Assembly (NCBI GenBank): GCA_002786855.1
Contig: PCUU01000008.1
Span: 1 to 64,000, forward strand
Reading direction: 5' to 3'
DNA from: Cytophagales bacterium CG12_big_fil_rev_8_21_14_0_65_40_12
GTDB lineage: Bacteria > Bacteroidota > Bacteroidia > Cytophagales > Cyclobacteriaceae
DNA length: 64,000 bases
Part shown: positions 30,601 to 42,364 of the stretch, one piece after another
Numbering within the stretch: the stretch's first letter is position 1
Layout of the letters: each line of letters starts with the position of its first letter
The notes under the pieces: model-generated
What the model saw: the letters and a program-made list of their open reading frames with translations, nothing else
The model's database searches: none
What the model was told of the DNA's origin: nothing
Made by a program: the position numbers and the translations under genes

Positions 30601-31068
30601 TTAAAATCTAAAGTGTGAAAATGCTTTGTTTGCATCGGCCATTCTGTGCGTATCGTCTTTCTTTTTAACGGCAGCACCTTCGCCTTTTGACGCAGCTACA
30701 ATTTCGGCAGCCAAACGGTCTACCATTGTTTTTTCACCTCTTTTTCTGGCGTAAGAAATCATCCATTTGATGCCTAGTGAAGTTTTTCTAGCTGGTCTCA
30801 CTTCGGTCGGAACCTGAAATGTTGCACCCCCTACTCTACGGCTTTTTACTTCGACTGAAGGCATGATGTTACTCAATGCTTTCTTCCAAGTCTCAAGACC
30901 ATTCTCACCAGACTTCTTCTCAACGATTTCCATCGCATCATAGAAGATGTTGTAGGCAATACTCTTCTTTCCATCGACCATTAGGTAGTTCACGAACTTT
31001 GTTACCAAAGTATCATGGAACTTCGGATCGGGAAGAATATATCTCTTCTTTGGTTTAGCTTTTCTCAT
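30601..31068 (-). CDS. rpsG: 30S ribosomal protein S7
   Basis: 155 residues. Nucleates assembly of the 30S head and borders the E site. Has the conserved [38 protein letters not shown] and the C-terminal [16 protein letters not shown]. Lies 13 bp both from rpsL and from fusA. Confidence 0.98.
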   Translation of the reverse strand: MRKAKPKKRYILPDPKFHDTLVTKFVNYLMVDGKKSIAYNIFYDAMEIVEKKSGENGLETWKKALSNIMPSVEVKSRRVGGATFQVPTEVRPARKTSLGIKWMISYARKRGEKTMVDRLAAEIVAASKGEGAAVKKKDDTHRMADANKAFSHFRF

Positions 31069-31081
31069 TATTTATGAAATG

Positions 31082-31462
31082 TTATTTTTTTACTTTAGGA
31101 CGTTTCGCACCGTATTTCGATCTTCTCTGAGTACGATCTTTCACACCAGCGGTATCCAATGCACCTCTAATGATGTGGTATCTAACTCCTGGAAGGTCTT
31201 TTACTCTTCCTCCTCTGATCAATACAATCGAGTGTTCTTGAAGGTTATGGCCTTCTCCTGGGATGTAAGCGTTTACTTCCTTGCCGTTAGTTAACCTAAC
31301 TCTGGCTACTTTTCTCATAGCAGAGTTTGGTTTTTTAGGCGTGGTAGTGTAAACCCTTGTACAAACCCCTCTTCTTTGTGGGCAGCTGTCCAGCGCAGGA
31401 GATTTTGACTTTGTAGTCAACTTCTTTCTACCCTTTCTTACTAGTTGTTGTATAGTAGGCAT
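31082..31462 (-). CDS. rpsL: 30S ribosomal protein S12
   Basis: 126 residues. Decoding-site protein. Starts [15 protein letters not shown]. The lysine-bearing loops [12 protein letters not shown] and [12 protein letters not shown] have the unmodified wild-type residues usually altered in streptomycin resistance. First gene of the str operon, with its own promoter at 31510-31539. Confidence 0.98.
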   Translation of the reverse strand: MPTIQQLVRKGRKKLTTKSKSPALDSCPQRRGVCTRVYTTTPKKPNSAMRKVARVRLTNGKEVNAYIPGEGHNLQEHSIVLIRGGRVKDLPGVRYHIIRGALDTAGVKDRTQRRSKYGAKRPKVKK

Positions 31463-31509
31463 TTACAGTTTTTTAGATTTTAATTCCCTGTGTACAAAAT
31501 TTAGGACTG

Positions 31510-31539
31510 CAAAGGTAGCAAAAGAAGTTTTCAGAACAA
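31510..31539 (-). promoter_or_regulatory. promoter of the rpsL-rpsG-fusA-rpsJ operon
   Basis: On the minus strand, TTG (31537-31539), a 19-bp spacer and TACCTTTG (31510-31517), followed by CAGTCC. It is an exact match to the phylum consensus and lies 48 bp before the rpsL start codon. Confidence 0.85.
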
Positions 31540-31610
31540 ACAGATCATCTTAAATAAAATCAGGCAGTTAACTAAGACGATGGACTGGTAAAAATAGAAT
31601 TAGAAAAGAC

Positions 31611-32279
31611 TTAATCAAACCCCTCTTTAAACGAATTCAGATAGGATGATTCTCTTATTTGATCCCTGCTAAGGTACTCCTTTAAATTTCCTCGATCCAT
31701 CAAATAATAACGATCACTTATTTCTAATACAGACGACCATTGGTGATCTATAATTAAAATTCCCTTATTTTTTGATTGCTCCTTGATCAAAGGAATAATC
31801 TTCTCAATCAATATCGGGGAAAGTCCGGTAAACGGTTCATCAAGCAAGACAAATTTGGAATCTGAATATAACAATACCAGCATCTCAAAAGATCTCCTTT
31901 GGCCTAATGAGAGTTGTGACACCTTAGCTCCGTTCAGAAAGCCTACGATTCCTTGAATTATCTCCTGCGCATTATGTGAGATATTAAAAAGCGCCAGCGC
32001 TTCTCTACATCGAATAGAACTTGGAAAGAACGAATCCTGAGGGAGATATTTCATCAAACCTTGAATCAAATAAGGTGATTTTACAACTTCACCATCAATG
32101 GTGATTCTAGACCATTGAGGCTTGAATTCACTGAATAGTGCCTTCAATAAAGTTGATTTACCTGAGCCATTTCTTCCAAATAAACCTGTAACACCCTTGT
32201 CTTCCATATGGAAATAGACATCCGATAAAATACGATTACCTTGAATTTCTACGATAACACCTTCGGCTACTAATTTCAT
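31611..32279 (-). CDS. ABC transporter ATP-binding protein
   Basis: 222 residues, a single nucleotide-binding domain. Walker A is GRNGSGKST at about residues 35-43, the signature LSLGQ at 123-127, Walker B FVLLDEP at 143-149 and the switch histidine in LIIDHQ. It lacks the DUF or regulatory tails that would point to a substrate. The neighbouring 32279 gene encodes a small membrane protein and shares one base with it, so the two are probably translated together as a small exporter or bacteriocin-immunity-like pair (inference). The small partner has too few helices for a classic permease. Confidence 0.85.
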   Translation of the reverse strand: MKLVAEGVIVEIQGNRILSDVYFHMEDKGVTGLFGRNGSGKSTLLKALFSEFKPQWSRITIDGEVVKSPYLIQGLMKYLPQDSFFPSSIRCREALALFNISHNAQEIIQGIVGFLNGAKVSQLSLGQRRSFEMLVLLYSDSKFVLLDEPFTGLSPILIEKIIPLIKEQSKNKGILIIDHQWSSVLEISDRYYLMDRGNLKEYLSRDQIRESSYLNSFKEGFD

Positions 32280-32572
32280 TATGAAGAATGTTGTAGGCCT
32301 AAAAAAATGAACGAAAGGATTATATCTAAAGAGAACAGGGCCATAAACAGCAAATTCACTGATACAGAAAGGTTTTTGAAGAATACAAATTCATTCCTCT
32401 TGGTAAATCTATAGAAAGTGAATATCAAGGCATACTGCATGATTTTGACTATAGGTATTATCGACTCACCCTCATTCGATGCTAACCAAAAAACCGCTAG
32501 ATAGGCAGAAAGAAAGATTCCGAAATTTGATTTATACAGTATTAAGATGGATATCCAATAAATCTTTATCAT
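32279..32572 (-). CDS. small hydrophobic membrane protein paired with the ABC ATPase
   Basis: 97 residues from the ATG at 32572 (MIKIYWISILILYK); a GTG start at 32650 would give 123 residues but would lie in the loop of the upstream terminator. About three membrane helices are predicted from hydrophobicity (near residues 5-30, 45-57, 72-92). Only a few charged residues are seen, including GES and TKRNE loops. I do not recognise the family. Its stop overlaps the ATPase start by one base, so a shared function in the membrane is likely. Confidence 0.55.
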   Translation of the reverse strand: MIKIYWISILILYKSNFGIFLSAYLAVFWLASNEGESIIPIVKIMQYALIFTFYRFTKRNEFVFFKNLSVSVNLLFMALFSLDIILSFIFLGLQHSS

Positions 32573-32632
32573 TGAAATTTTCAGATTGATTTGAAAGCCA
32601 AGGCAAAAAACACACCAAATAACAAGACATAA

Positions 32633-32664
32633 AAAAACCCTAACAATCACTTGCTAGGGTTTTT
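32633..32664 (-). terminator. intrinsic terminator after rpoC-DUF3467
   Basis: Arms AAAAACCCTA / TAGGGTTTTT flank a 12-nt loop, and a T-run continues on the minus strand. It begins 20 bp past the DUF3467 stop and closes the transcript that carries rpoB and rpoC. Confidence 0.85.
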
Positions 32665-32683
32665 AAATAGGATTGAAAAGAGT

Positions 32684-33007
32684 TTAAGCTTCGCCTACTG
32701 TACCTCCGAAATTCATGGGGAATTTCGGGGCTTCTTCAGATTGCTTAATGTTGCCAAAATGCTTTTCGAATTTATCGATATTATCCTTTAGCGCCATCAA
32801 TAGCCTTTTGGCATGTTCTGGTGTAATGATAATTCTCGATTTTACTTTTGCTTTTGGCACTCCTGGCATCATTTTGATAAAATCAATCACAAACTCACTG
32901 TTAGAATGAGCGATCATGGCCAAATTAACATATTGACCTTCAGCAGTTTCCTCTGAAAGCTCAATATTGATTTGGTTCTGATTGGTTTGATTTTTCTCGT
33001 CTGCCAT
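32684..33007 (-). CDS. DUF3467 domain protein linked to rpoC
   Basis: 107 residues. Starts with a Gln/Asn-rich head (MADEKNQTNQNQ) and then the DUF3467 core: ISNLAMI-like strand QYVNLAMIAHSNSEFVIDFIKMMPG, VKSRIIITPEHAKRLLMALKDNI, and a short FPMNFGG tail. The family is found directly behind rpoC throughout Bacteroidota, 3 bp away here. Its function is unknown; location suggests a role linked to RNA polymerase (inference). Confidence 0.9.
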   Translation of the reverse strand: MADEKNQTNQNQINIELSEETAEGQYVNLAMIAHSNSEFVIDFIKMMPGVPKAKVKSRIIITPEHAKRLLMALKDNIDKFEKHFGNIKQSEEAPKFPMNFGGTVGEA

Positions 33008-33010
33008 GGA

Positions 33011-36000
33011 TTAATACTCTACTTCTTGTTCTTCTGATTCTGTTTGATAAGCCGCTTTTGCTGCTTGCAATCTCTCGTAAGCCTCCTTGTTTCCAACAAC
33101 AAAGTTGTCGTATTCTCTCAAACCTGTACCGGCTGGGATCAAGTGACCAACAATTACGTTTTCCTTCAAACCTTTCAAATGATCAGCTTTACCACGAATC
33201 GCAGCTTCGCTCAACACCTTAGTAGTCTCTTGGAAAGACGCAGCAGAAATAAAGCTCTCAGTACCTAACGAAGCTTGAGTAATACCTTGAAGCTTAGGCT
33301 GTGAAACCGCAGGCTGGGCATCTCTTACTTCTACCAACTTCATATCTTTTCTTCTCAAGCTAGAGTTTTCATCTCTTAGCTGACGAGGAGTCACGATCTG
33401 ACCTGGTTTTAGGTTGGTAGAATCGCCTGATTCCATTACTACCTTCATGTCTAGCATTGCATCGTTTTCTTCTCTGAAGACAAACTTATCGACTACTTGA
33501 CCTGGAAGGAAGCTAGTGTCACCGGCATCGATGATTTCTACCTTCTGCATCATTTGTTTTACGATTACCTCAATGTGCTTATCATTGATCTTCACACCTT
33601 GTAATCTATATACTTCCTGAATCTCATTTACCAAATACTCTTGTACCGCAGTCGGGCCTTGAATGTTTAGAATGTCATTTGGAGTAATTGCACCATCTGA
33701 AAGTGAGTAACCTGCTCTTACAAAGTCATTATCTTGAACAAGGATATGCTTAGACAATGGCACCATGTATTTCTTCTTCACGCCATCTTTAGAGTCGATG
33801 AAGATTTCTCGGTTACCTCTTTTGATACCACCATAGGTTACCACACCATCGATTTCAGACACTACTGCTGGGTTTGATGGGTTTCTAGCCTCGAACAATT
33901 CCGTTACCCTAGGAAGACCCCCAGTGATATCTCGGGATTTACCCATTGTTCTTGGAATTTTAGCCAATGGTTGACCAACTTTCACTTTATCTCCAGCTTC
34001 GACTGCTAAGTGAGCCCCTACTGGAATATTATATGATTTCGAATCGCTCTTGGCAACTACAACTACCGCAGGGTTTTTAGTTTTATCTCTGGTATCAGTG
34101 ATTACTTTTTCTCTGTGGCCTGTTTGCTCATCAAACTCTTCTTTGAAAGTAACACCTTCTTCAATGGCATCGAATTCAACTTTACCATCGAATTCTGAAA
34201 GAATTACGGCATTGTATGGATCCCACTTACAAAGTTGCTGACCCTTTTCAACTTTATCGCCTTCTTTTACTTCTAGAATAGCACCATAAGGCACGTGGTT
34301 AGAAATAAGGACTTTGTCAGTTTTAGGATCAACGATTACGATCTCTCCAGTTCTTCCCATTACTACATTCACTTTGTTACCATCGTTATCTGTAGTAGGA
34401 AGCGATCTAAGCTCTTCAAACTTGATCACACCTTCGAATTTCGCCTTTACAGTTGCATCAACCGCAATGTTTGAAGCAGTACCCCCAACGTGGAAGGTCC
34501 TTAAAGTAAGCTGTGTTCCCGGCTCTCCAATTGATTGGGCAGCAATTACACCTACCGCTTCACCTTTTTGTACCATCTGAGCCGTAGATAAGTTTCTACC
34601 GTAACATTTAGCACAAATACCTCTCTTCGTTTCGCAAGTCAATACCGATCTGATCTCTACATCTTCAATTGCAGTCTCTTCAATATGAGCAGCAATTTCT
34701 TCTGTAAATTCTTCACCTGCCGAAATAATCAATTCTTCGGTAAGTGGATCATAAATATCATGTACAGAAACTCTACCTAAAATTCTTTCAGTCAATGTTT
34801 CAACAACATCCTCATTGTCTTTCAAAGCAGATACAGTTAAACCTCTTAAGGTTCCACAATCTTCTTCGTTAACAACAGCATCTTGTGCTACATCCACCAA
34901 ACGTCTTGTCAAGTAACCCGCATCGGCAGTTTTAAGGGCTGTATCAGCCAAACCTTTACGAGCACCGTGAGTGGAAATAAAGTACTCCAAAACGTCAAGT
35001 CCTTCTTTAAAGTTAGAAAGGATTGGGTTTTCAATGATCGCTCCCACAGAACCAGCAAGGTTCTTTTGTGGTTTCGCCATCAAACCTCTCATTCCACCTA
35101 ACTGACGAATTTGCTCTCTTGAACCTCTGGCACCAGAGTGCATCATCATATAAATAGAGTTGAAGCCTTGGTTGTCTTCTTCCATTTGATTCATCAAGTC
35201 ATTCGTCAAGCGAGTGTTCACCCTTGTCCAAATGTCAATTACCTGATTGTATCTTTCATTATCTGTGATCAGACCCATTAGGTAGTTTTGCCATACAGCT
35301 TCTACTTCCTCTTTAGCCCCTGCTACTAATTCTTCTTTGTGATCTGGAATGTGAATATCATTCAATCCCATAGACAAACCACCTTTATAAGCCATTTGGA
35401 AACCAAGTTCTTTGATATCATCTAAGAATTGGGCCGTTCTGGCTACTCCAGAAATCGCGAATACCTTTGCGATAATTTTCTGTAGTTTCTTCTTGGTCAA
35501 AAGTTCGTCAACGTAACCTACTTCCGCAGGTACAGTCTGGTTGAATAATACTCTACCAGCAACAGTTTCAATCATTTTGCTGACAAGTTCTTCGCCTTCT
35601 CTCACCTTTGCTTTCACGTGGATGTAAGCATGTTTAGAAAGTTTGCCTTCGTTCATCGCAATGATCACCTCTTCAGCGCTATAGAAACGCATGCCTTCAC
35701 CATCAACTTTATTATCCTCAGTTGATCTACGGCCTTTGGTTACATAATACAGACCCAAAACCATGTCTTGAGAAGGTACTGTTACCGGAGCTCCGTTAGC
35801 TGGGTTAAGAATGTTGTGTGATGAAATCATCAAAGTAGCGGCTTCCAATACTGCCTCGTGTCCTAGTGGAACGTGAACAGCCATTTGGTCACCGTCAAAG
35901 TCAGCGTTGAATGCAGTACATACCAATGGATGCAACTGTATCGCTTTTCCTTCAATCAGTTTTGGTTGGAAAGCCTGAATACCTAATCTGTGCAAAGTTG

Positions 36001-37321
36001 GAGCACGGTTAAGCAATACTGGATGTCCTTTCAATACGTTTTCAAGAATATCCCAAACTACTGGATCTTTTCTATCAACAATTTTCTTAGCTGACTTTAC
36101 TGTTTTTACAATACCTCTTTCAATCAGTTTTCTGATGATAAATGGTTTGAAAAGCTCAGCAGCCATATTTTTAGGCAAACCGCACTCATGCAATTTCAAT
36201 TCAGGACCTACTACAATCACCGAACGGCCAGAGTAATCCACCCTTTTACCCAATAAGTTTTGACGGAAACGTCCTTGTTTACCTTTAAGCATATCACTCA
36301 AAGATTTCAATGCACGGTTACCATCTGAACGCACAGCGTTAACTTTTCTTGAGTTATCAAAAAGTGAGTCAACAGCTTCCTGAAGCATCCTTTTTTCGTT
36401 ACGCAGGATTACTTCTGGCGCTTTAATATCTATTAATCTTTTGAGACGGTTGTTTCTAATGATTACCCTTCTGTAAAGATCATTCAAATCTGATGTCGCA
36501 AAACGGCCACCATCTAGAGGCACCAATGGCCTTAATTCTGGTGGAATAACAGGCACCATCTTGATAATCATCCACTGAGGACGGTTTTCAATTCTGGTTC
36601 TTGCATCACGGAAAGCTTCAACGACTTTCAACCTCTTTAAAGCTTCTGCTTTTCTTTGTTGAGAAGTATCCGTAGCCGCTTGGTGACGTAAAGCATAAGA
36701 AAGTTCATCAAGGTTGATTCTTGACAACAACATTTCTAATGAATCTGCTCCCATTTTAGCGATGAACTTATTAGGATCGTCATCATCTAACATTTGATTT
36801 TCTCTTGGAAGCTTATCTAGAATATCTAGATATTCATCTTCTGTCAAGAAATCCATGTATGCGATTCCTTCTTCTTCCTTAATACCAGGTTGAATTACCA
36901 CGTAACGTTCGTAGTAAATGATCTGATCTAATTTTTTGGTAGGAAGACCTAATAAGTATCCGATTTTGTTCGGCAAAGACTTGAAGTACCAGATGTGAGC
37001 AACAGGCACTACCAATTCGATATGACCCATGCGCTCTCTTCTTACCTTTTTCTCGGTAACTTCAACACCACATCTGTCGCAGATAATGCCTTTGTATCTG
37101 ATTCTTTTATATTTCCCACAATGACACTCCCAGTCCTTTACAGGTCCGAATATTCTTTCGCAGAATAAACCACCCATTTCAGGTTTGTAAGTTCTATAGT
37201 TTATCGTTTCCGGTTGTGTAACCTCACCATGAGAACTCTCAAGGATTGATTCCGGAGAAGCTAAGCTTATAGTGACTTTGTCGAAGTCATTGTTAAGTTT
37301 TCTATTCTTTTTAAATGCCAT
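33011..37321 (-). CDS. rpoC: RNA polymerase beta-prime subunit
   Basis: 1436 residues. Catalytic subunit with beta. The N-terminal zinc-binding domain is seen in [20 protein letters not shown], the active-site metal loop in [15 protein letters not shown], the bridge and trigger helix region in [22 protein letters not shown], and the second zinc site in the [14 protein letters not shown] region. Its length and the C-terminal [18 protein letters not shown]-like tail fit Bacteroidota. It follows rpoB by 42 bp. Confidence 0.98.
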   Translation of the reverse strand: MAFKKNRKLNNDFDKVTISLASPESILESSHGEVTQPETINYRTYKPEMGGLFCERIFGPVKDWECHCGKYKRIRYKGIICDRCGVEVTEKKVRRERMGHIELVVPVAHIWYFKSLPNKIGYLLGLPTKKLDQIIYYERYVVIQPGIKEEEGIAYMDFLTEDEYLDILDKLPRENQMLDDDDPNKFIAKMGADSLEMLLSRINLDELSYALRHQAATDTSQQRKAEALKRLKVVEAFRDARTRIENRPQWMIIKMVPVIPPELRPLVPLDGGRFATSDLNDLYRRVIIRNNRLKRLIDIKAPEVILRNEKRMLQEAVDSLFDNSRKVNAVRSDGNRALKSLSDMLKGKQGRFRQNLLGKRVDYSGRSVIVVGPELKLHECGLPKNMAAELFKPFIIRKLIERGIVKTVKSAKKIVDRKDPVVWDILENVLKGHPVLLNRAPTLHRLGIQAFQPKLIEGKAIQLHPLVCTAFNADFDGDQMAVHVPLGHEAVLEAATLMISSHNILNPANGAPVTVPSQDMVLGLYYVTKGRRSTEDNKVDGEGMRFYSAEEVIIAMNEGKLSKHAYIHVKAKVREGEELVSKMIETVAGRVLFNQTVPAEVGYVDELLTKKKLQKIIAKVFAISGVARTAQFLDDIKELGFQMAYKGGLSMGLNDIHIPDHKEELVAGAKEEVEAVWQNYLMGLITDNERYNQVIDIWTRVNTRLTNDLMNQMEEDNQGFNSIYMMMHSGARGSREQIRQLGGMRGLMAKPQKNLAGSVGAIIENPILSNFKEGLDVLEYFISTHGARKGLADTALKTADAGYLTRRLVDVAQDAVVNEEDCGTLRGLTVSALKDNEDVVETLTERILGRVSVHDIYDPLTEELIISAGEEFTEEIAAHIEETAIEDVEIRSVLTCETKRGICAKCYGRNLSTAQMVQKGEAVGVIAAQSIGEPGTQLTLRTFHVGGTASNIAVDATVKAKFEGVIKFEELRSLPTTDNDGNKVNVVMGRTGEIVIVDPKTDKVLISNHVPYGAILEVKEGDKVEKGQQLCKWDPYNAVILSEFDGKVEFDAIEEGVTFKEEFDEQTGHREKVITDTRDKTKNPAVVVVAKSDSKSYNIPVGAHLAVEAGDKVKVGQPLAKIPRTMGKSRDITGGLPRVTELFEARNPSNPAVVSEIDGVVTYGGIKRGNREIFIDSKDGVKKKYMVPLSKHILVQDNDFVRAGYSLSDGAITPNDILNIQGPTAVQEYLVNEIQEVYRLQGVKINDKHIEVIVKQMMQKVEIIDAGDTSFLPGQVVDKFVFREENDAMLDMKVVMESGDSTNLKPGQIVTPRQLRDENSSLRRKDMKLVEVRDAQPAVSQPKLQGITQASLGTESFISAASFQETTKVLSEAAIRGKADHLKGLKENVIVGHLIPAGTGLREYDNFVVGNKEAYERLQAAKAAYQTESEEQEVEY

Positions 37322-37363
37322 AGCTTTTGTATTCTAAATAATTGGCCGAAGCCTGGTTAAGAA

Positions 37364-40300
37364 TTAGTCAAGAGTAATTTCGAGTGCCAAACCTCTAAGT
37401 TCGTGAACCAATACATTGAATGATTCAGGAATATTTGGTTTAGGAATATTCTCACCTTTAACGATGGCTTCGTAAGCTTTCGCTCTACCGATTACGTCAT
37501 CAGATTTTACAGTAAGAATTTCTTGCAACACGTGTGATGCACCGAATGCCTCAAGTGCCCAAACCTCCATTTCACCGAAACGCTGACCACCAAATTGCGC
37601 TTTACCACCCAATGGTTGTTGTGTAATCAATGAATAAGGTCCGATAGAACGAGCGTGCATTTTATCATCAACCAAGTGACCCAATTTCAGCATGTAAGCA
37701 ATACCTACAGTAACTGGCTGATCGAATCTAACTCCTGAAAGACCATCGTATAAGTAAGCTCTACCTGCATCTGGCAAACCAGCTTCAGCTAATTCTGCTT
37801 GTACTTCTTCCATTGTAGCTCCATCAAAAATAGGAGTAGAATACTTTCTACCTAATTCAAGACCTGCCCATGCTAGTACAGTTTCGTAGATCTGACCAAT
37901 GTTCATCCTTGAAGGTACACCTAGTGGATTCAAAACGATATCCATTGGAGTTCCATCTTCTAAGAACGGCATGTCTTCTTCTCTTACGATTCTGGCGACA
38001 ACACCTTTGTTACCGTGACGACCAGCCATTTTATCACCTACTTTAAGCTTACGCTTTTTAGCGATGTATACTTTGGCCAGTTGCACAATACCTGTTGGTA
38101 ATTCGTCACCTACTTCGATTGTGAAGCGTTTTCTCTTGAATTCTCCTGCAATTTCGTTTCTTTTCAAATTGTAATTCTTGATCAGTCTTACAATCAAAGC
38201 GTTGGTTTTCTCGTCAGTAGTCCAATTGTCAAGGTTCAAATCAGAAACCAAATTCACCTCTGCCTGAACATTATAGTTACTTTCGTCTCTATAAATGTTC
38301 TTCTCAGGGAAGATGTTTTCTGTAATGTTCGTTTTATTGAACTTTACTCCTTTGGCAATTACTTCATCGCCAAATTTGTGTTTAACACCTTGTGAAGTTT
38401 TTCCTTGAAGTAAAGAGAACATTTTGTCGATCATCTCATTTCTCACTACAGTCAAATCTTTGCTGTATTGGGCCTTCAATGTTTCAACCTCTTTCTTCGA
38501 CTTAACTCTTAAATCTTTATCCTTTTTAGGTCTAGTGAAGAGTTTGGTGTCAATTACAACTCCTTGCAAAGATGGAGAAGCTTTCAATGAAGCATCTTTT
38601 ACATCACCAGCTTTATCTCCAAAGATTGCTCTTAAAAGCTTTTCTTCAGGAGTTGGGTCAGTTTCACCTTTAGGAGTGATTTTACCAATAAGAATATCGC
38701 CTTCTTTAATCTCAGCGCCTACTCTGATGATACCGTTCTCATCTAGGTTTTTCACTGCTTCCTCACTTACGTTTGGAATTTCAGAAGTCAATTCCTCTTC
38801 ACCTCTCTTTGTATCTCTTACTTCGAGTTCGTATTCATCAATGTGGATAGAAGTGAACACGTCATCCCTTACCACTCTCTCAGAAATTACAATCGCATCC
38901 TCGAAGTTATATCCTTGCCATGGCATGTAAGCCACTCTCAAGTTTTTACCTAAAGCTAGCTCACCGTTTTGAGTAGAATAACCTTCACACAAAACTTGGC
39001 CTTTAGTTACCTTATCGCCTTTCAAAACGATTGGTGTAAGGTTGATTGAAGTGTCTTGGTTAGTTCTTCTGAACTTGATTAGCTTGTATGTTTTGTATTC
39101 GTTATCGAAGTTGACAAGTTCATCTGCATCAGATTGCTCGTATTTTACGATAATCTTAGTGGCATCTACATAATGAACAACTCCTTCGCCTTCCGCTATG
39201 ATCATCATTCTTGAATCTCTAGCGGCTCTTCCTTCCAAGCCAGTTCCAACAATTGGAGCTTCAGCTTTCAATAAAGGAACAGCTTGACGTTGCATGTTCG
39301 ATCCCATCAAAGCTCTGTTCGCATCATCATGTTCCAAGAAAGGAATCAATGAAGCCGCTACAGACACAATTTGATTGGGAGCCACATCCATATAGGTCAA
39401 CTCTTTAGGTTCAACTACAGGGAAATCACCTTCAAAACGGGCTTTTACTCTGTCATTAATGAATGTGCCTTTAGCATCTAATGGCGCATTGGCCTGTGCT
39501 ATGTTATGAGTATCTTCTTCTTCAGCAGTTAAGTAAACTACATCTTCCGACATGTTCACTTTTCCGTCATTCACCTTTCTGTAAGGAGTTTCAATGAAGC
39601 CCATGCTATTGATTTTAGCATGAACGCAAAGAGAAGAAATCAAACCAATATTCGGACCCTCTGGGGTTTCAATTGTACAAAGACGTCCGTAGTGAGTATA
39701 ATGAACGTCACGTACCTCAAAACCAGCTCTTTCTCTTGAAAGACCACCTGGACCTAAAGCAGACATTCTTCTTTTGTGCGTAATCTCTGCCAATGGATTG
39801 GTTTGATCCATGAACTGAGAAAGCTGGTTAGTTCCGAAGAAGGAGTTGATTACAGAAGAAAGCGTTCTAGCGTTAATAAGGTCAACTGGTTTGAAGTCCT
39901 CGTTATCACGAACGTTCATTCTTTCTTTAATAGTTCTAGCCATTCTAGCTAAACCTACACCGAATTGAGCATAAAGCTGCTCTCCTACAGTTCTAACCCT
40001 TCTGTTCGACAAGTGGTCAATATCATCAACGACTGCTTTTGAGTTGATCAAACCGATCAAATACTTAACAATTGAGATAATATCTTGAGTTGTTAAAACT
40101 CTCTTATCAAACGAAATATCAAGTCCTAACTTTTTGTTAATTCTATATCTACCAACTTCTCCTAAGTCATATCGCTTGTCAGAAAAGAATAAACTTTGGA
40201 TGATATCTCTTGCGGTTTGCTCATCTGGAGCCTCAGTATTTCTTAACTGACGATAGATTTGCTCAACGGCCTCCTTTTCAGAGTTGGAATTATCTTTTGA

Positions 40301-41236
40301 TAGTGTATTGTATATAATAGTGTAATCAGCAATGTTGATGTCCTCTCTGTGAAGGATAATAGAATCAACACCTGAGTCTAAGATCAAATCAACATCCTCT
40401 TCTGCCAAGATTGAGTCACGCTCCAGAAGCACCTCATTTCTATCGATAGATACCACTTCACCAGTATCTTCATCTACGAAATCCTCAATCCAAGTTCTAA
40501 GAACTCTTGCAGCAAGTTTTCTACCAACTCCTTTTTTAAGTTGAGCTTTGTTAGCCTTAATCTCCTCAGAAAGACCAAACAAATCTAGAATGTCCTTGTC
40601 AGTACCATAACCAATTGCTCTTAACAATGTAGTTACAGGAAATTTCTTTTTACGGTCAATGTAGGCATACATGACGCTGTTCACGTCAGTCGCAAATTCA
40701 ATCCAAGAACCTTTGAAAGGGATAATCCTAGCCGAATAAAGTGCAGTACCATTAGTATGCTTGCTTTGCGCAAAGAATACACCTGGCGATCTGTGCAATT
40801 GAGAAACGATAACTCTTTCAGCTCCATTTACAACAAACGAACCTTTGATGGTCATGTAAGGAATGTTTCCTAAGAAAACTTCCTGCTCAATAGTCTCAAA
40901 ATCTTCATTGTCTTTGTCATTACAAGAAAGACGAAGTTTGGCTTTAAGAGGAACGGAATAGGTTAAACCTCTATCGATACACTCCTCTACAGAGTATTTT
41001 GGGGGATCTACTAGGTAATCAATGAACTCTAAAACAAAGTTTTCTCTAGAATCCGAAATAGGGAAGTTCTCTGAGAACACTTTGAAAAGGCCATCTTGAG
41101 TCCTTTTTTCTGCTGGGGTTTCCAACTGAAAAAAATCTTCGAAAGACTTCACTTGAATGTCAAGAAAATCAGGGTAATCTAATACTGACTTAATTGAAGA
41201 AAAACTTATTCTTTCTGTTTGAATTGCGTTAGCCAA
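37364..41236 (-). CDS. rpoB: RNA polymerase beta subunit
   Basis: 1290 residues. Contains the rifampicin region ([47 protein letters not shown] in blocks), the catalytic-site lysines in [14 protein letters not shown], and the C-terminal [25 protein letters not shown] clamp contact. The rifampicin-cluster residues look like the wild type. It follows rplL after a hairpin-rich gap of about 175 bp. Confidence 0.98.
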   Translation of the reverse strand: MANAIQTERISFSSIKSVLDYPDFLDIQVKSFEDFFQLETPAEKRTQDGLFKVFSENFPISDSRENFVLEFIDYLVDPPKYSVEECIDRGLTYSVPLKAKLRLSCNDKDNEDFETIEQEVFLGNIPYMTIKGSFVVNGAERVIVSQLHRSPGVFFAQSKHTNGTALYSARIIPFKGSWIEFATDVNSVMYAYIDRKKKFPVTTLLRAIGYGTDKDILDLFGLSEEIKANKAQLKKGVGRKLAARVLRTWIEDFVDEDTGEVVSIDRNEVLLERDSILAEEDVDLILDSGVDSIILHREDINIADYTIIYNTLSKDNSNSEKEAVEQIYRQLRNTEAPDEQTARDIIQSLFFSDKRYDLGEVGRYRINKKLGLDISFDKRVLTTQDIISIVKYLIGLINSKAVVDDIDHLSNRRVRTVGEQLYAQFGVGLARMARTIKERMNVRDNEDFKPVDLINARTLSSVINSFFGTNQLSQFMDQTNPLAEITHKRRMSALGPGGLSRERAGFEVRDVHYTHYGRLCTIETPEGPNIGLISSLCVHAKINSMGFIETPYRKVNDGKVNMSEDVVYLTAEEEDTHNIAQANAPLDAKGTFINDRVKARFEGDFPVVEPKELTYMDVAPNQIVSVAASLIPFLEHDDANRALMGSNMQRQAVPLLKAEAPIVGTGLEGRAARDSRMMIIAEGEGVVHYVDATKIIVKYEQSDADELVNFDNEYKTYKLIKFRRTNQDTSINLTPIVLKGDKVTKGQVLCEGYSTQNGELALGKNLRVAYMPWQGYNFEDAIVISERVVRDDVFTSIHIDEYELEVRDTKRGEEELTSEIPNVSEEAVKNLDENGIIRVGAEIKEGDILIGKITPKGETDPTPEEKLLRAIFGDKAGDVKDASLKASPSLQGVVIDTKLFTRPKKDKDLRVKSKKEVETLKAQYSKDLTVVRNEMIDKMFSLLQGKTSQGVKHKFGDEVIAKGVKFNKTNITENIFPEKNIYRDESNYNVQAEVNLVSDLNLDNWTTDEKTNALIVRLIKNYNLKRNEIAGEFKRKRFTIEVGDELPTGIVQLAKVYIAKKRKLKVGDKMAGRHGNKGVVARIVREEDMPFLEDGTPMDIVLNPLGVPSRMNIGQIYETVLAWAGLELGRKYSTPIFDGATMEEVQAELAEAGLPDAGRAYLYDGLSGVRFDQPVTVGIAYMLKLGHLVDDKMHARSIGPYSLITQQPLGGKAQFGGQRFGEMEVWALEAFGASHVLQEILTVKSDDVIGRAKAYEAIVKGENIPKPNIPESFNVLVHELRGLALEITLD

Positions 41237-41266
41237 GGCCGTAATATTTTAGTTTAAACCAAGAAT

Positions 41267-41402
41267 AATTTTGCACTTAAAGCGTGCAGGGCTTGAAGAG
41301 ACAAGGCTCTAAAATGTATACAAACAGGAAAAGACCCATGATTCCGATCCCGAAAATTCGGGACGGGACCAGGGCCTATTCCTTTGCCATAGGAGCTATG
41401 GC
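41267..41402 (-). other. hairpin-rich rplL-rpoB intergenic region
   Basis: Four small inverted repeats occur in 175 bp: TGCAC/GTGCA at 41272-41288, CTTG/CAAG at 41292-41305, TCCCGAA/TTCGGGA at 41348-41363 and GCCATAG/CTATGGC at 41386-41402. None is followed by a long T-run. In E. coli the same gap holds an attenuator and an RNase III processing site that set the rplL:rpoB ratio, so a comparable partial stop or cleavage site is a reasonable reading. Confidence 0.4.
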
Positions 41403-41410
41403 GAATCAAA

Positions 41411-41788
41411 TTATTTAAGCTCTACTTCAGCACCAGCTTCTTCAAGCTGTTTTTTCAATGCCTCAGCCTCGTCTTTAGCAATACCTTCTTTGATTGCTTT
41501 AGGAGCGCCATCAACTAATTCTTTAGCTTCTTTCAATCCTAAACCAGTTAAATCTTTTACCAATTTAACTACAGCAAGTTTCGAAGCACCAGCTGCTTTC
41601 AACACAACGTCAAAAGTGCTTTTCTCTTCAACAACAGCGTCACCACCACCAGCAACTGGGCCAGCTACAGCAACTGCAGCAGCTGCAGGCTCGATACCGT
41701 ACTCATTCTTAAGGATATCAGCTAATTCGTTAACTTCCTTAACAGTTAAGTTCACTAACTGCTCTGCGAAATCTTTTAAATCTGCCAT
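41411..41788 (-). CDS. rplL: 50S ribosomal protein L7/L12
   Basis: 125 residues. Multi-copy stalk protein that recruits translation GTPases. N-terminal dimerisation helix ([24 protein letters not shown]), Ala/Gly/Val-rich hinge, and a C-terminal domain with the factor-binding [28 protein letters not shown] segment (in parts). Confidence 0.98.
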   Translation of the reverse strand: MADLKDFAEQLVNLTVKEVNELADILKNEYGIEPAAAAVAVAGPVAGGGDAVVEEKSTFDVVLKAAGASKLAVVKLVKDLTGLGLKEAKELVDGAPKAIKEGIAKDEAEALKKQLEEAGAEVELK

Positions 41789-41828
41789 TTTACTTTTCGT
41801 TTATTAAATTCTAAATCTTGATTAATTA

Positions 41829-42362
41829 TTAATTTTCACGCTCAGATAACGTCTTTAAGATGCCGGCCAGTTTGCCACCCGCGCCCTTAAGGCCAGAGAT
41901 AACATTCTTAGCAGGTGATTGTAACAATCCTATCACCTCTCCAATAAGCTCAGCTTTCGACTTGAGACTTACTAGCATATCTAAAGACTCCTCTCCAATG
42001 AAAAGATCGGTATCGATGGAAGCACCTTTCAACAATGGATAGTTTATACCTGATTTTTTTCTAAATTCTTTGATCAACTTTGCAGGAGCATTCGCATCTT
42101 GTGCAGAAAACATTATTCCTGAAAATCCTTTGAGCACTTTTTCATCAAATGGAGCATAATCTGCATCCATTCTCAAAAGAGCTTTTTGGATCAATGAATT
42201 TTTGAACACTTTAAATTCGATGCCTTTTTCAAAGCATAGTCTTCTCAGTGCCGTGGTCTGTGCCACCGACATACGGGAAGCATCAGTTATGTAGAAATTG
42301 CTGTTATCAGAAAATTTCTGATACAATTCTTCAATTAATACGCCTTTTTCTTCTCTAGTCAT
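41829..42362 (-). CDS. rplJ: 50S ribosomal protein L10
   Basis: 177 residues. Anchors L7/L12 dimers to 23S rRNA. N-terminal RNA-binding domain (TREEKGVLIEELYQKFSDNSNFYITD) and a C-terminal helix that binds L12. Lies between rplA and rplL. Confidence 0.97.
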   Translation of the reverse strand: MTREEKGVLIEELYQKFSDNSNFYITDASRMSVAQTTALRRLCFEKGIEFKVFKNSLIQKALLRMDADYAPFDEKVLKGFSGIMFSAQDANAPAKLIKEFRKKSGINYPLLKGASIDTDLFIGEESLDMLVSLKSKAELIGEVIGLLQSPAKNVISGLKGAGGKLAGILKTLSEREN

Positions 42363-42364
42363 GA

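Noticed and set aside
32279-32650. A GTG start at 32650 for the small membrane protein
   Set aside because: It lies in the loop of a strong terminator, and its first codons are the T-run. The ATG at 32572 gives a sensible membrane protein.
41277-41339. A 20-codon ORF on the minus strand in the rplL-rpoB gap
   Set aside because: Hydrophobic and short, with no codon bias toward one amino acid and no family match. It is likely chance in a structured spacer, so it was not called a leader peptide.
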